A DNA stretch of 64,000 nucleotides from Sodalis endosymbiont of Henestaris halophilus (GTDB lineage: Bacteria > Pseudomonadota > Gammaproteobacteria > Enterobacterales > Enterobacteriaceae). Shown here piece by piece: positions 34,300 through 46,935 of this stretch; position 1 is the first letter of the stretch; every line of letters begins with the position of its first letter. The DNA is taken from assembly GCF_900161835.1 (NCBI RefSeq), contig NZ_LT897836.1, positions 992,001 to 1,056,000 of the forward strand, given 5' to 3'. The translations under genes were made by a program, and so were the position numbers. Below the pieces are notes generated by a model. That model worked only from the letters and a program-made list of their open reading frames with translations. It was not told the origin of the DNA and made no database searches.

Positions 34300-34413
34300 A
34301 CAGAGACCTCCTGCGAAATTAAATAGCACGAAACAGTAATAATGCGTGTTATGTATTTCCCGTTAGCTAGTCACAAACGGTGTAAAAGTTGGCACGATAT
34401 AGGCCACAAAAAG
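34300..34413 (-). pseudogene. dedA: fragment of DedA family membrane protein
   Basis: The minus-strand frame reads VAYIVP, TFTPFVTS, a stop, then HYYCFVLFNFAGG, aligning with the DedA stretch LARFVPIVRTFAPFVAG and the following HFAAYNVIGALL. It lies between truA and accD, exactly where E. coli has dedA. The rest of the 33953-34700 gap shows no readable frame. DedA proteins help recycle lipid carriers and maintain membrane potential. Confidence 0.6.
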
Positions 34414-34619
34414 GATAGTATAGTTTTAATTTATTACTGTTATATATGGGGTCAGCTGGTTTGTGTTAACACTATTAAAATAAAAGTAACATTACAAAAA
34501 ACCGTTTTTTATCCTGCACAAACAGCATTTAATCTTTCCTTAAAAAACAGTAATGGTGTTACCACCCTACTTTTATTATGCAAAGTAGAATAAAAGCAAA
34601 AAAATCCGCATATAAGCGC

Positions 34620-34656
34620 AGTGCTAAGAGCCTATCAAAGATAGACGCTTAGCACT
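34620..34656 (-). terminator. strong two-part hairpin after truA
   Basis: AGTGCTAAG (34620-34628) pairs with CTTAGCACT (34648-34656). After a 3-nt internal loop, CTATC pairs with GATAG around AAA. On the minus strand it begins about 50 nt after the truA stop, and a T7 run follows near 34604-34598, rather distant for a classical terminator. Confidence 0.5.
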
Positions 34657-34704
34657 ATTTAGAATAACGTTGATGATATAGTTATATAACTTTATTTAGT
34701 TATC

Positions 34705-35562
34705 TTATTTATGTAACGCCATGGACATTAGTCGGCACTCTGATAGAAATAACGGTCCCAGTGGCAGCACTGGCAGGGCAAACCTTGATGAATACTCCAC
34801 CGCAACTAGATAAAGCCCTGCTGCCTGAATAGTAACGCCAGCCTGCGTTCTATTGCGGTACGCAAGCAATTCAGCAATCCAGCTTTCCGGTCGGTTTCCG
34901 CATCCTACTTCTAATAAACTTCCTACAATATTGCGAACCATATGATAAAGAAAAGCATTCGCTTTGATGTCTATTACCACATATTGCCCAAGCCGTATGA
35001 CTTGCAAATGGTGCACATTCCTCCAAGGACTGCGCGACTGACATTGTCGAGCTCGAAAAGAGGAAAAATCATTTGTCCCTAGCAAATACTGGCTTGCGCG
35101 CGCCATTGATGGCACGTCAAGCCAGTGGTAATAATGTGTTAGTCCGCGACCTAGTAGCGCGGGACGTAGGTTATTATTATAAATAATGTAGCGGTAGCTC
35201 CGTGCTATAGCACTGAAACGCGCATGAAAATCTTTCGCAACTGATGACACCCAGCGCACTGCGATATCGGAAGGTAAATTGGAGTTAACGCCTAACGTCC
35301 AAGCATCGTCCGAACGATGGGCCTGGGTGTCGAAATGGACCACCTGTCCTGTAGCATGCACGCCGGCATCGGTTCGACCGGCACAATGTACAGCGATAGG
35401 TTCGTTAGCGACAGTCGACAACGCTCGTTCAAGGTGTTCCTGTACGCTAGACTTTTCTTTTTGGCGTTGCCAACCGTAATACGCGCTGCCGTCATATTCA
35501 ATCCCTAGCGCTAATTTTATCATGTAATCACTGAATGCTGAAGGGATTATTGCCTTATTCAC
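34705..35562 (-). CDS. truA: tRNA pseudouridine(38-40) synthase
   Basis: Isomerises uridines 38-40 in the anticodon arm of many tRNAs. The catalytic Asp is in [18 protein letters not shown]; the second subdomain has [33 protein letters not shown] and [17 protein letters not shown]. The frame from GTG 35562 gives 285 residues, while an ATG at 35523 would give 272 with a shorter N-terminus. E. coli has 270 with about 10 residues before the conserved [10 protein letters not shown], and neither start has a clear ribosome site. The usg and dedA fossils flank it. Kept together with other anticodon-arm functions, it points to a selection on reading-frame fidelity. Confidence 0.95.
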   Translation of the reverse strand: MNKAIIPSAFSDYMIKLALGIEYDGSAYYGWQRQKEKSSVQEHLERALSTVANEPIAVHCAGRTDAGVHATGQVVHFDTQAHRSDDAWTLGVNSNLPSDIAVRWVSSVAKDFHARFSAIARSYRYIIYNNNLRPALLGRGLTHYYHWLDVPSMARASQYLLGTNDFSSFRARQCQSRSPWRNVHHLQVIRLGQYVVIDIKANAFLYHMVRNIVGSLLEVGCGNRPESWIAELLAYRNRTQAGVTIQAAGLYLVAVEYSSRFALPVLPLGPLFLSECRLMSMALHK

Positions 35563-35589
35563 CCGGAGTAGTAACGCTAATTACGCTAT

Positions 35590-36720
35590 CACCAGTCGTT
35601 ATCTTCTTATTCATAAATGTTTCTAAAGTGAGTATCTTCATAAGTACACCGCTAAAGCTAATAATATTTACCATTTATAAAAATAAAAGTAAATAAAACG
35701 TGCCGTAGTTATTACGCAGAAAACTAAATACTCATTGTAACTTTTTTAAAGTATTAGCTACCGGTTTTGTATTTGTCTAACTAAACTAAAAGAAGGTTAC
35801 CTTTTTGTCTGGAGGCTAACGCTCCTCGAGGTCTTCCTTAGCGGCTAGCAGTGCTAAGTTTTTAGAAGCAATATTGATGTGTGCCAGTATAATATTAATT
35901 ATAGCAGACTACTAATTAAAGTAGGTAATTTCATTGCTAAGAATTTTGCAATTTTCTACTAGACGATGCTCACAGGCACTGTATTTACTGTTAGTACCAA
36001 TAAGTAGTCTGAATGACAACTCACACGCAATAAGTTTGGTTCAGCGTCTAATCTATTCAATTGATTGTTTTTACCTCCCTCTCTAAATCGTTAATAGGCG
36101 ATTTACCATAGACGGATGCGGATAGAATGTTGTCTAACATGCAGATAATTCAGACCCACTAAATCATTAAGCATTCTTCCGTCAATAGTAATTAACTGGT
36201 CAGCGCGTATTTCACTGTCAAAATATTATGGTCTCGGTAATCAGTTAGCATATCGTTATTGACCTCCGTAACCCCTAAGTGGTACGTCCGTATCCGGAGC
36301 AAATAGGGGGCTTTTAACCTCTGATAACTAAAAACAACCAAGTTGGTGAGCGACTGTGGTTAGTGAGCGTACAAGAGCCTAGGCTTTTGCGTAAAGTGCA
36401 AAAGAACGTCAATTCTGCTTGTGATTAGTCATATTGCGCATCTTGCCTGACCTTATGCAGGTGTTTACTCTTGACGTGCACTGTTTCTCTTTTTGCTTTC
36501 TTATTAGACAAAAATTTCCTGAGCGGGAATGGAGTTCTTAGATAATGTCTATAAATGTTGTACTTAATGCTCTTATTTGCTCATTAGAGAGACAATATTT
36601 CAACCGCATGTGCAGAAGAACAGCAACTAGTCGCGGCTAGAAACATTACAAACAAACGATAAAGAGGTTACTATCGGTATTACTCTATCTTTTAAGTCAT
36701 CAGTTAGGAAACTTGACATG
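35590..36720 (-). pseudogene. usg: decayed aspartate-semialdehyde dehydrogenase-like protein
   Basis: Three separated minus-strand pieces align with E. coli Usg in the right order. LLFFCTCG (about 36630) fits LAFFVAGK, and FIDII near 36560 fits the LVIDSSG segment. HINIASKN with LALLAAKEDLEE (35880-35823) fits the [20 protein letters not shown] region. ISFSGVLMKIL (35670-35620) fits VRFGGALMAVKI at the C-terminus. Stops and frameshifts lie between. It is placed between pdxB and truA exactly as in E. coli. Usg has no firmly known role. Confidence 0.75.
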
Positions 36721-36733
36721 CCGTTCTACGTTT

Positions 36734-37867
36734 TTAGTCACGGAACGAATGGGATTGAAATCCTAGTTGCCTCAGGGTATCCGCGCCGCTGGCTTCGTCG
36801 GTTTTTACACAGAGTGAAGACCACTCTCGACGTTGATAATAATTTTTACGCAAACGATCAAACTCACCAGGCAACCCGGCTACACGACGTAGCCGCATAT
36901 CATCACGTCGCACATCATAGACCAGATGTGCCAACAAGCATATTACATCTTCGTTAATGACACCTCGCAGACGAATAAGCTCCACTGCAGGTGGCGGCAG
37001 CAACGACGCCAGGCTCTCGCGCACTTCGCTGCATATAAAAGCACAGTAGGCATCAAAGACTCGCATTATGCAGCGGGCTTTGCCTTCCATAGAATAGCCG
37101 GCGATATGTGCGGTACCAATATCAATGCGGGCCAGTAAAGGTAATGACAATACCGGCTCTGATTCCCAAACGTCCAGCACTACACTGAGTGGTTGACCTT
37201 TCTCTATGGTTCGCAGCAAAGCAGTATTATTAATAACCGCGCCGCGACAAGTATTAATGATAATACGGCCTGCTGGTAGCGCCGTCAGTAGAGCCTCATC
37301 TACTAGATGCCATGTAGCATGTCGGCCATGGCGGGTTAAAGGCGTATGAAAAGTCAGGACATCTGCTTGATCTACTAAATTTTTCAGAGACTTCCAGTCG
37401 CCTGGTGCCCCCTTTTCCTCTAGTGGCGGATCGCACAGCATGGTACGTACGCCAAGTACGTTTAGCCTTCGTTGCAGAAGTCCACCAACATTACCAGCGC
37501 CGACAATACCGACAGTAATGTCACCCAAAGCAAAGCCGTCTCTCTGTGCCAGCCATAAAAGTGCAGAAAGAACATACTCTACCACCGCAATAGCATTGCA
37601 GCCTGGGGCTGCAGAAAAACCAATCCCTGCTTGTTCCAGCCAATCCTTATCTATATGATCGGTCCCAGTAGTAACTGTGCCCACGAACTTTACTCGACTT
37701 CCTTTGAGGAGCATTTCGTCTACTTTGGTCACTGAACGAACTATTAGCGCGTCGGCTTGAGACACTGTCGACGCAGAAATAGTGCGTCCCTCCGCCTTTT
37801 GTACGTAGCCTAAGCGACTAAATAGTGCCTCAGCATAAGGTATGTTTTCATCCACCAGGATATTCAC
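36734..37867 (-). CDS. pdxB: erythronate-4-phosphate dehydrogenase
   Basis: Oxidises 4-phosphoerythronate in the second step of the DXP-dependent pyridoxal phosphate pathway. The NAD-binding motif [16 protein letters not shown], the catalytic Arg in [14 protein letters not shown], the Glu in VLDVWESEP and the His in [15 protein letters not shown] are visible; the C-terminal dimerisation domain ends [22 protein letters not shown]. It is 377 residues (E. coli 378). The start is GTG (37867) with GGGG upstream. The usg fossil follows it, so it is now the only intact member of the ancestral pdxB-usg-truA-dedA cluster besides truA. Confidence 0.96.
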   Translation of the reverse strand: MNILVDENIPYAEALFSRLGYVQKAEGRTISASTVSQADALIVRSVTKVDEMLLKGSRVKFVGTVTTGTDHIDKDWLEQAGIGFSAAPGCNAIAVVEYVLSALLWLAQRDGFALGDITVGIVGAGNVGGLLQRRLNVLGVRTMLCDPPLEEKGAPGDWKSLKNLVDQADVLTFHTPLTRHGRHATWHLVDEALLTALPAGRIIINTCRGAVINNTALLRTIEKGQPLSVVLDVWESEPVLSLPLLARIDIGTAHIAGYSMEGKARCIMRVFDAYCAFICSEVRESLASLLPPPAVELIRLRGVINEDVICLLAHLVYDVRRDDMRLRRVAGLPGEFDRLRKNYYQRREWSSLCVKTDEASGADTLRQLGFQSHSFRD

Positions 37868-39370
37868 ATAAGACCCCGATATTACAATATTATCAAAATT
37901 TAAAGAGAAAAGGCTCTGCCTAGAATCAGCAAAATCTTAATTTATCATTTTTGATTTTGTCATTATGGCCAAGTAAAACGACTAAGTTAGAGGTGGCATG
38001 TTGCAGTATGTTCTTTGTTCGGTAACATGCTATACCATGATGTTCAATCCTCTCAATTGACCGCAGATACTTTACTAGTATATTAGCCACTCACGGCTTA
38101 TTTTTGCACTTTAGTTAAGCTAATTCAACACCTGTGCTATTCTAAGCGTTTATGCTATATACAAACTAGTTATTGTGGTATAGATACACTGTATGGGTTA
38201 GACGCTTTGCCGTTGCCTGAGGTCAAGAGTGTTTTTTTAGCATAATTGATCACACCATGCTGTGGTTATGAAAATATACGTGTCTTGACCTTGGTTTACA
38301 GTAAATCAACAGAAATTTAGGCTGTATTTATTCCAACGAGCCACCATATTCCAGACTACGGTTAATTATTAATGCTACATTTATTATGTCTGCAAAATAA
38401 GTGCTGCATTTAATTTAAAATAATTGTGCAGTGGGTTAAATAGATATTCCTAGTCTTTGCAGTAGGCTACCAACAAAGATTTCACCTTGCTGCTGCAGAA
38501 AGCCGGGATATTAACTAATTCATTACCCAAATAACGGTGCTTAAATATTCTATCCAGGGCCGATCATTATAAGGTAGTGAAAAATATTGTAGTAGCATTT
38601 TACTGCTTAATTCAGAATAAGCATGAAACTTTTGATGTTCGGCTGTGCCCTAACTCTAGTAACCCAACTTTATTCATCGCAACGTAACATAAGTGACATC
38701 ATGCCAGAGCACATATCATGGCAACACCAAATTATTGAAGTTTAACTGACCGCATCCGCCTAACTTAGTTAGCAGTAGTTATGTCTCAGCACATACGCCT
38801 TATTTTGAGCACGATATCGCGACTAGCGCCGTAGTACGCAGCTGCTACAGTGAGCGCGTTTCATTATCATCTTTATTCTTGCTTGCAGTAGCGCTAAATC
38901 GCAATTAGGCCTGACCTCTCTCTATCTACAGCTGCACGAGACTTATTTGCTTTTACTCCTATATAAATGGGTGTCCTTTGTGAGCAGTCTAGTCTATCCG
39001 GTTAATTGGCATTACAGAAAACCGAACTTCTAGATCAAGATACCAGTCAGCAGCTAACTCTCAACAAAGTTAGACATTACGTTACTTATAAATAGCAGTC
39101 CGTATGATTAGATAAAACAAGCACTGACTAGTACCGCTAAAAACCATATAGAAGTCGATTGACTGACATTCAGTATATCGCGCTATCTTACCACATAGCA
39201 TATCGTTTGACGCTGAACTAGTAGGTAAATATGTCATCCTAACTACGAATTATTACCGTTAAGAACTGAATATTTACTCTTACCTGCACCACACTGGCTA
39301 TTCTATTTTTCAGACAAGTTTAAGGATAAACGTGAAGTAAGATATCCGGTGTAATGGTCAACGTCATAAT
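37868..39370. other. gene-free stretch between pdxB and fabB
   Basis: E. coli has flk and yfcJ here. I found no convincing remains. A 40-codon frame at 38623-38745 has a signal-like start (MKLLMFGCALTLV) but no family match or ribosome site. Confidence 0.5.
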
Positions 39371-39417
39371 CAAAAAATAATAAGACGCTGCGCCGAGCTG
39401 CGGCGCAGCGTCTTATT
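39371..39417 (-). terminator. rho-independent terminator for fabB
   Basis: A perfect 17-bp stem joins 39379-39395 to 39401-39417 around the 5-nt loop AGCTG, with a GC-rich core (GACGCTGCGCC). On the minus strand it is followed by TATTTTTTG. This is the strongest terminator in the window, although it lies about 230 bp after the fabB stop. Confidence 0.85.
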
Positions 39418-39650
39418 CAAGGAAATAGTGCACAATATTACTTTAGTGCGATATGTATCGAATATGGCCTATTCCTGACAAATTAATAACAAGGAAAATA
39501 AAAATATACACTTTCCCGTCCTAGATCGACTAAAGTAGAGTGGTTAGGTCACATACATATATGTTTATATGCTTGCGTATTGCAAAATATTTTAAATGCT
39601 AATGCACAACTAGACAGTGCCGCGTCGTACTCGCTTGTATTGAGCATAGC

Positions 39651-40862
39651 TTATCGGTATTTTTGCATAACAAGTGTTGCGTTGGTGCCTCCAAAACCAA
39701 AGCTGTTACTCATGACGGTTGTCAATGAGCGCTGAGTCGATGCGGTAATTATGTTCATCCCTTCCGCTATCGGATCCAGCTCTTCAATATTGATACTGGG
39801 GGCGATAAAACCATGTTCTAGCATTAGTAATGCAAAAATTGTTTCATGCACACCTGCCGCACCTAGCGAGTGACCTGTCATTGCTTTAGTGGAGGAGAAT
39901 GCAGGATGTTTGCTGCCGAAAGTTTTATGAATTGCCCATAGCTCTTTAACGTCACCAATCGGTGTGGAGGTGCCATGGACGTTAAGATAATCTATCGTTG
40001 TTTTGACATTTTTTAGTGCCATACGCATACAGCGTATAGCGCCTTCGCCAGACGGTGTCACCATATCTTCTCCGTCTGAGGTCGCACCATAACCTACAAT
40101 TTCGGCATAAATATGAGCACCTCTGGCTAAGGCATGTTCTAGTTCTTCCACGACTACGATACCGCCGCCGCCAGCGATAACAAAGCCGTCACGATTTACG
40201 TCATAAGTGCGAGACGCTTTCTCTGGCATTTCGTTATATCTAGTTGATAATGCACCCATAGCATCGAATTCACAAGCCATTTCCCAACATAGTTCTTCAC
40301 CGCCGCCAGCAAAAACTACATCCTGTTTGCCTAGCTGAATCATTTCCATAGCGTTACCGATACAATGCGCGGAAGTTGAACAAGCTGAACTAATGGAATA
40401 ACTGACGCCTCGAATTTTAAAAGGCGTTGCTAGGCATGCTGACACTCCAGAGGCCATGGCTTTAGTAACCATATATGGTCCCACGCCGCGCAAACCTCGT
40501 GCGCGCATGCCGTCGGATCCGGCAACCTGATTACGGGGTGAGCCCCCTCCTGAGCCCACTATAAGTCCGGTACGGACGTTGGAGACCATGTCTGGTGTTA
40601 ACCCGGAATCGGCAATTGCTTGTTCCATGGACAAAAAAGCGTAAATAGAAGCATCGCTCATAAATCGAGCTATTTTGCGATCAATCAGTCCCGTATGATC
40701 TAGTGTAATATTGCCCCAGACATGGCTACGCATGCCGGAGTCTTTCAATTCTTGGGAAAAGGTAATTCCGGAACGTCCTTGTTGCAATGATGTTAAGACT
40801 TCTTTTTGATCTTTACCGATACTTGATAAGATTCCCAGACCAGTAATCACGGCGCGTTTCAT
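39651..40862 (-). CDS. fabB: 3-oxoacyl-[acyl-carrier-protein] synthase I
   Basis: Condenses malonyl-ACP with acyl-ACP; FabB is the enzyme required for unsaturated fatty acid elongation. The catalytic Cys is in [12 protein letters not shown] and the two His in [11 protein letters not shown] and [12 protein letters not shown]; the C-terminus [12 protein letters not shown] is complete. It is 403 residues (E. coli 406). AAGG lies 8 nt before the ATG. A long GC-rich terminator follows downstream. It depends on malonyl-CoA from the acetyl-CoA carboxylase whose AccD is coded 6 kb away. Confidence 0.97.
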   Translation of the reverse strand: MKRAVITGLGILSSIGKDQKEVLTSLQQGRSGITFSQELKDSGMRSHVWGNITLDHTGLIDRKIARFMSDASIYAFLSMEQAIADSGLTPDMVSNVRTGLIVGSGGGSPRNQVAGSDGMRARGLRGVGPYMVTKAMASGVSACLATPFKIRGVSYSISSACSTSAHCIGNAMEMIQLGKQDVVFAGGGEELCWEMACEFDAMGALSTRYNEMPEKASRTYDVNRDGFVIAGGGGIVVVEELEHALARGAHIYAEIVGYGATSDGEDMVTPSGEGAIRCMRMALKNVKTTIDYLNVHGTSTPIGDVKELWAIHKTFGSKHPAFSSTKAMTGHSLGAAGVHETIFALLMLEHGFIAPSINIEELDPIAEGMNIITASTQRSLTTVMSNSFGFGGTNATLVMQKYR

Positions 40863-42337
40863 TATACTACCTTATCGTAATAACATTCAAGTCTAATCAA
40901 CACACTCTAGCTTACATATGTAAGCTAGACAAGTCTGTATACTTCTTACATTAACACAATGAGTAAAGTTAACTCCGTATGATTAAATCGTGTCATCACC
41001 TACTGGGGGAACCTCGTATCACATTGTACTGTCCGGAGTTTTTTTGAACGTACATGTTACATTTATGTCTCTAACATTGGTGACATTTACTTTTTTAATC
41101 AAGACGCACTCGCACAAATTTGCTATATTTTCTCAAATAAAAACTACTTAGCAGAATGCTTGATCCATTATCCACATTTAGTTTTCATAATAACGGAAAT
41201 CTAGCTTAGTATTAGCATTTAATTTTCTGGTGTTAGACATGTCTTTTATTAGCATGTCCGATAACTACTAATAATTGGTTGACGTGTGAACTGCTAATGT
41301 TTTGTTCGTAGCCATCCGGTTGAGCTAGCGATGCACTGATAAAATATTTACCACATCATTTTCACTGACATTGTATTCGCGGCATAGATAGCCATTTTTA
41401 CTAAAGTTACTAGGGTTTAGGCCTTCCTTAGTATCTGGTTATGTAACATCTCCTCCAAGATATGTTTATTATTCTGCTGTGATTTTTGTAAGCTCCAAGC
41501 TTCAAATATTTACTAGGCATTTGTAGGTAAATAGTTCGTCGTGATTAACATTCACGACCATTTTGTAGATTTTTTCAATAATTCCCATTTTAAACGTTAT
41601 GATTATATGCATCTTATTTGACTATACTGTGTTTCTATTGCTTAAAAGCATGATGCAAGCCACACTAACCTATTGGGTCTTTTGTTGGTACTCCTAGTAA
41701 GCGAAATTGCTCAATAGTCTTCGTCTAGGGGGTGGAATGCACTAATTAGCTATTTTATATCAGGCACTAGCTATGTAGTAGCTATCAGTGAAATAATATG
41801 TCGTTAAATAACATATCGTCGTCAGTTGATAAAGAGTTCTTCACGTGTCTGTAATAAAAGACTCGTATATTCAGCGAATGGTGTAATATTACGGCATCAC
41901 TAAAATGATCGTTCACCTTATTTCTACGATTAGAAATAATCGTATGAGGCTATTAAAATTAAAGACTAAAATTTAGTATCTTGCATTTGTGTAATGGTTG
42001 CATTATGTTAAATACATGTAGCATTATAAAAATCTAGGGCGGTAAACTAACATAAAATCTTACGACGCCTCCCATTCGACCGCATGTCATTATGTTATCA
42101 TTTAACACTGCAACCGGATCTAGATATTGCATGTAATTTTTGTTCGCTGCATAAAACATAACAGATCAAGGTAGCTAAAGTAAGCTGCTCTTATTCAACT
42201 TCATAATCTGCACATTGTAATTACATATGACAGTGCCACTCATAAGCTTTTTAAGTTTTGCCATATTGTCAGTGCGGTCTCCTTGTCAAATGCCGTCAAT
42301 GTTAGTTACCTTATTAATATGGTGAGAAGCAGCATAG
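40863..42337. other. gene-free stretch between fabB and aroC
   Basis: E. coli has mnmC, yfcL, epmC, yfcA and mepA here. I could not read any of them. There are two small inverted repeats, at 41236-41259 and at 41925-41944 (TACGATT with AATCGTA). Note that epmC, the EF-P hydroxylase gene, would belong here. Confidence 0.5.
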
Positions 42338-43423
42338 TTACGATATTGATATTGGTGCAACTACATCGGCGCATTGCGCTCGCTGTCGCAACAAGTGATC
42401 CATTAGTACGATCGCTATCATGGCTTCTGCGATAGGCACTGCGCGAATGCCGACGCAGGGATCATGCCGACCGCGGGTAACTATCTGTACATCCTCACCT
42501 TTGCGGTTTACTGTCCTACCTGGCACCATAATGCTAGAAGTGGGTTTCAGGGAAAGATGAGCTATCACTGGCTGGCCACTGCTAATACCACCTAAAATCC
42601 CGCCTGCGTGATTGCTTTGAAAGCCTTCGTGGGTGATCTCGTCACGGTTTTCGCTGCCTAGTTTGTTTATCACTTCGACGCCATCGCCTATCTCGACTCC
42701 TTTCACAGCGTTAATGCTCATTAGCGCGTGGGCCAAATCAGCATCAAGGCGGTCGAATACCGGCTCTCCTAGGCCGGCTGGCAAATTATCCACAATAACG
42801 GTTATTTTGGCACCAATAGAATCACCAGCTTTTTTTAGATCACGCATTAGCGCATCTAGTTCCTTTAGTCGGTCAATATCTGGGCAGAAAAACGGATTTT
42901 GTTCTACCTGAGCCCAATCTTTGAGTTCGCAGCGAATCTCGCCCATTTGTGCTAGAAAACCGCGCACTTGCACTCCGCATTGTTGTGTTAAATATTTTTT
43001 GGCAATAGCTCCTGCGGCGACGCGCATTGCCGTTTCTCTCGCCGATGAACGGCCTCCCCCGCGATAATCTCGCTTGCCATACTTTTTTTCATAGCTGTAA
43101 TCGGCGTGTCCTGGCCGATAGAGATCTTTGATAGAGATGTAATCTTGTGAGCGCTGATCAGTATTTTCGATAAGTAGACCGAGACTAGTACCAGTAGTAA
43201 TGCCTTCAAATACGCCTGAAAGGATCTTTACGCGATCCGGTTCGCGACGTTGAGTGGTATAGCGCGACATGCCTGGACGGCGTCGGTTAAGATCGTATTG
43301 CAGATCTTCTTCTCTCAATGGGATACCGGGTGGTATACCGTCGACGATCGCTCCAAGCGCCGGTCCGTGAGATTCACCAAAGGTTGTAACACAAAAAATT
43401 TGTCCAATACTGTTTCCTGCCAT
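42338..43423 (-). CDS. aroC: chorismate synthase
   Basis: Converts EPSP to chorismate, the branch point to aromatic amino acids, folate and quinones, using reduced FMN. Signature segments are [33 protein letters not shown] and [20 protein letters not shown], with the C-terminal [17 protein letters not shown]. It is 361 residues, as in E. coli. A strong AAGGAGG (43428-43434) lies 4 nt from the ATG. It follows prmB on the same strand, as in E. coli. Retention fits a nutritional role in making aromatic amino acids, and also feeds the ubiquinone and folate pathways seen here. Confidence 0.97.
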   Translation of the reverse strand: MAGNSIGQIFCVTTFGESHGPALGAIVDGIPPGIPLREEDLQYDLNRRRPGMSRYTTQRREPDRVKILSGVFEGITTGTSLGLLIENTDQRSQDYISIKDLYRPGHADYSYEKKYGKRDYRGGGRSSARETAMRVAAGAIAKKYLTQQCGVQVRGFLAQMGEIRCELKDWAQVEQNPFFCPDIDRLKELDALMRDLKKAGDSIGAKITVIVDNLPAGLGEPVFDRLDADLAHALMSINAVKGVEIGDGVEVINKLGSENRDEITHEGFQSNHAGGILGGISSGQPVIAHLSLKPTSSIMVPGRTVNRKGEDVQIVTRGRHDPCVGIRAVPIAEAMIAIVLMDHLLRQRAQCADVVAPISIS

Positions 43424-43505
43424 TGTGCCTCCTTACCAATTTTGATAAATAAAAAAATAACTCCTCACCTGCATGTTGATTCCGTGACCGGTTTAGACGT
43501 TTTAA

Positions 43506-44435
43506 TCATAGCTCAAGTTTAAAAAGCTTTCTGCTAGCAGTCAATTGCTGCCGCGTCAACATAAAAATGCCGACGCCCCCATGGTAAAGTTCGATCCAGC
43601 GGAACGGAATATGTGGATATTGTTCTATCAAATGCACCATGCTATTACCTACCTCACAAATCAGCACGCCATCCTTAGTAAGGTAATCGGGCGCGCAGAC
43701 TAGAATACGTCGTACAAGCTTGAGGCCATCGCTTCCTGCAACCAGTCCTAGCCTTGGTTCGGCATGGAATTCCGCCGGAAGATTGTTCATATCTTCTTCA
43801 TTCACATAGGGAGGATTGGTAACGATTACATCATAGGATAGTGATGGCAAGTCACAGAATAAATCTGAACAAATCGGGATAACCTGATGCTCAACGCCGT
43901 GCTCTTGGATATTGCGTTTTGCCACCACTAATGCGCCAGGGTCAATATCCACCGCGTCTACCTTTGCCTCAGGATAAGCATAAGCGCAAGCAACGGCAAT
44001 ACAGCCGCTACCAGTACACATATCGAGGATATGTGTAGGGGGATGTGGTAGAAGATCACGAAAATGATCAGTAATTAGTTCGCTAATCGGAGAACGCGGA
44101 ATTAGCACGCGATTGTTAACATAAAATTCTAATCCACAAAACCAAGCCTTATTAATCAGGTACGGCACTGGAATGCGCTCATGTACTCGGCGAATTACAA
44201 GATCGACCACGTGGCTGCGCTCGCTAGAAGTTAAGCGCGCGCCATACATTTCCGGTGGCAAATTTAGTGGCAGAAATAGATCAGATAACACTAGTTGTAG
44301 GGCTTCATCCCATGGATTGTCGGTCCCGTGGCCATAATAAAGTTGTGCTGAGCTAAACCTACTGACCGTCCAGCGCAATATATCTTGAATGGTATGCATT
44401 TCCGCTACTGCTTCATTTACAAAAATTTTTTCCAA
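43506..44435 (-). CDS. prmB: 50S ribosomal protein L3 glutamine methyltransferase
   Basis: Methylates a glutamine of ribosomal protein L3. The SAM motif [22 protein letters not shown] and the catalytic [12 protein letters not shown] are present. I choose the TTG at 44435, because GGAGA lies 5 nt before it and the protein then begins [10 protein letters not shown], in register with E. coli MDKIFVDEAV, giving 309 residues against 310. A longer frame starting at 44465 is possible but has no ribosome site. It precedes aroC by 82 bp on the same strand. Confidence 0.95.
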   Translation of the reverse strand: MEKIFVNEAVAEMHTIQDILRWTVSRFSSAQLYYGHGTDNPWDEALQLVLSDLFLPLNLPPEMYGARLTSSERSHVVDLVIRRVHERIPVPYLINKAWFCGLEFYVNNRVLIPRSPISELITDHFRDLLPHPPTHILDMCTGSGCIAVACAYAYPEAKVDAVDIDPGALVVAKRNIQEHGVEHQVIPICSDLFCDLPSLSYDVIVTNPPYVNEEDMNNLPAEFHAEPRLGLVAGSDGLKLVRRILVCAPDYLTKDGVLICEVGNSMVHLIEQYPHIPFRWIELYHGGVGIFMLTRQQLTASRKLFKLEL

Positions 44436-46799
44436 CTTGCTCTCCACAGCCGTTATTTGCATCATAAGATATTAGTATGCTATGAAATAACATACAAAGC
44501 AGTAGAGGCTGTATGCCTTAAGTCATAACAACGCTTTTTCCGTCTTCAATAGTAAATAAAGGTTAAACTGACACAAAATACTTAGATGCAAATAAAGTAA
44601 TGAAAAATCAAGGTACTTTGCACTTTTATCTATGAGATATGTTGCAAGACGTTTTCAATCAGGAATCAGCTGCGAAATTTTAGCTCTTAGTATCTGGTTC
44701 TACCAGCGCGACTTCTTATTCGTTATTGCCTTGCTGCATCATATTATACACTTTGACTTTATAGAGCATATCACCAGAAATAATCGCATGATAATCAATC
44801 ATAATTGTGTTCTAGTTTTTCGAACAAAGCAATTTGTTTATTAATTCGCAGTATTGCTACTTTGCACATCAATTCTGAATGAGCAAATATTAATAGTCTT
44901 AGTCGCAGCTATTCATTTACTATCTACCACCTCCCTTAATGAGAAAAAATTTTCGGTAAGACATACAATTTGAGATCTAGTTTAAATATGTCTTTACCGT
45001 TGATCATATTCATAATGCAAGGATGGTAAGTGTATTAAGACAGAACCATATATTTAATCAACTATCTTGTTATTTATATCTTCAATTTTGACGCTACGCG
45101 CAGCAGTGACGTTGAAGAATTAGATGTTAGACACAGTAAGTTGATCACTTAGGTAGCTTTATTTATCAATAAAGAATCACTGCCATATAACATCGCTTGA
45201 TTTGAAGTGTTATTCGGGATTTATAAAAAAAAGTTAGGTTGTGGGTAAATACGAGTTACGGATACCTTATCATGGCTTGTGACGTAAGCAAGTTGGGGGT
45301 ATGGATTAGTCATCAAAGGCTGTTGCGCATGTAAGCAACAGCAGCAAAAACTATAATCATGGGTGAAATTATAGTAGTTTACGGATCCATATGTAAGCCT
45401 TCTTTTTCATTAGGCGACCCCTTTTCACCTTATAGAGCAAATTTAGCAGACAGTAAATATAGCTATTACTTATATACATAACGCGCTGCCGGATCAGCAT
45501 TTTCCATCAACGGAAAATAAACTTAATATCACCTATATTTACGCTGTTATTAGCACACAGATGCACATCGTATTCCCGGTTCTAATTCTTACTAAAAACG
45601 ATGATTATAATAGTCACTTTCCCCTGAATGACTAATGTATTATACTTTAACATTGGTAGGTTAAATAAGTGTAATTAGGTTTTGCTAGAAATCACATTGA
45701 TAAGTTATGCACTTATGCAAATTCTAATAGCGTTAGAATAATAGTTATTATAATATAATCAGATTAAGAACCGTCATCCCGCGGATGACGCTCTATATAA
45801 CCTGATAACCGCAAACTTAATAAAATAAGTACCATCGTTTCAGCACTTAAATAACTAGTTCTCCTCCTAATCGCGCGATGCAAGCAAAATCAGCGGGACA
45901 ACACAAAGAAACAACCTATCGGTACCATAAGACATGTAACCTAACTTTAGCTATTTTCTAACTTTTAAAAATTCGTTAATAAACAAAATTGCCAAGGACA
46001 AAAACTTTATGTTGCATTTTTGTGTGAATAGCATACTGAACCATTCTACTAAAATGGTATTCATTACTGCATATTATTTGCTCATCAAGAAGATTTTATG
46101 TAAAACAAATCGGTTTTGTGTGCAAACAGACTCGATCTCTTTGAAGGCGTACAGTAATAGTAAATATAAATTATCCCTATGTGCAGCCTCAATTTGTGCT
46201 GGTGACAATTATTATTAGCTAATAACTATGTCTCGTTCCCCTTGTCATTAAATCATGAAGGTGGTAGCAATACTTAATGGGCGGCAGTTTTTTTAGGTTA
46301 TAACTAAATATTGTTTAATGTGGTTTTGATCAGAATAGCGCAGTTGATGATGAAATGGGCGATGATGCATTTGCTAAAACTGGTCGCTTTCTCTACCTAG
46401 TTATATCCTAGGTTTTGTAGCGTCCTTGCGCTGCAAGCAGCAATTTAAATATTTTATGTTGATATTTAATGAGTTGCTGATTTAGGGAGTTGCGCTGGTT
46501 GCCGCTGAATAAGTTTATTTATTACTCATCTTCAGTTATTTGCTAGTGGCAGCAGGTTCTCATATAATTCTAGCATTTAATGATCGTGTTACAAGACCAC
46601 GATCTTTATGACGTTTAATATTAATTAAAGCAGTTGGCTGGTGCTTAGCTTATTCGTAAGGAAAAACAGCAAGATCTACGTTACTAACAACGGATTAAGT
46701 TGTATGGTAGAGCTACAGATACGAAAATAGCCGGCGATGCTGCTAATAGTGACTGCTATTAGGATAGGTGGCAGCGTCATAGCAATTCTGCCCTTAGCC
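44436..46799. other. gene-free stretch at a synteny break
   Basis: smrB and sixA follow prmB in E. coli, but I see no remains of them. The frames at 44632-44844 and 46009-46218 have no family resemblance. A GC-rich hairpin lies at 45772-45790. Confidence 0.5.
45772..45790. repeat. GC-rich 8-bp triloop hairpin
   Basis: CGTCATCC pairs with GGATGACG around CGC. It is isolated in very AT-rich DNA, with no T-run on either side. Confidence 0.65.
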
Positions 46800-46833
46800 A
46801 TAATATATCTTTCAAATAAGAAAGATATATTAT
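46800..46833. repeat. 14-bp perfect hairpin upstream of the PAP2 gene
   Basis: ATAATATATCTTTC (46800-46813) pairs with GAAAGATATATTAT (46820-46833) around AAATAA. It lies about 100 bp before the ybjG start and could sit in its leader or mark its promoter. Confidence 0.65.
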
Positions 46834-46935
46834 AACCACTGCTACTACAGCAGTATGCTAGTCAGATGCCTACCACACGGTGTACAATCATGTGCGATAT
46901 TTCTTTGCTCTATGTTTTATTATGGATCTAGGGCC

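Noticed and set aside
38623-38745. 40-codon frame with signal-like start
   Set aside because: Short, no ribosome site and no synteny support; likely chance.
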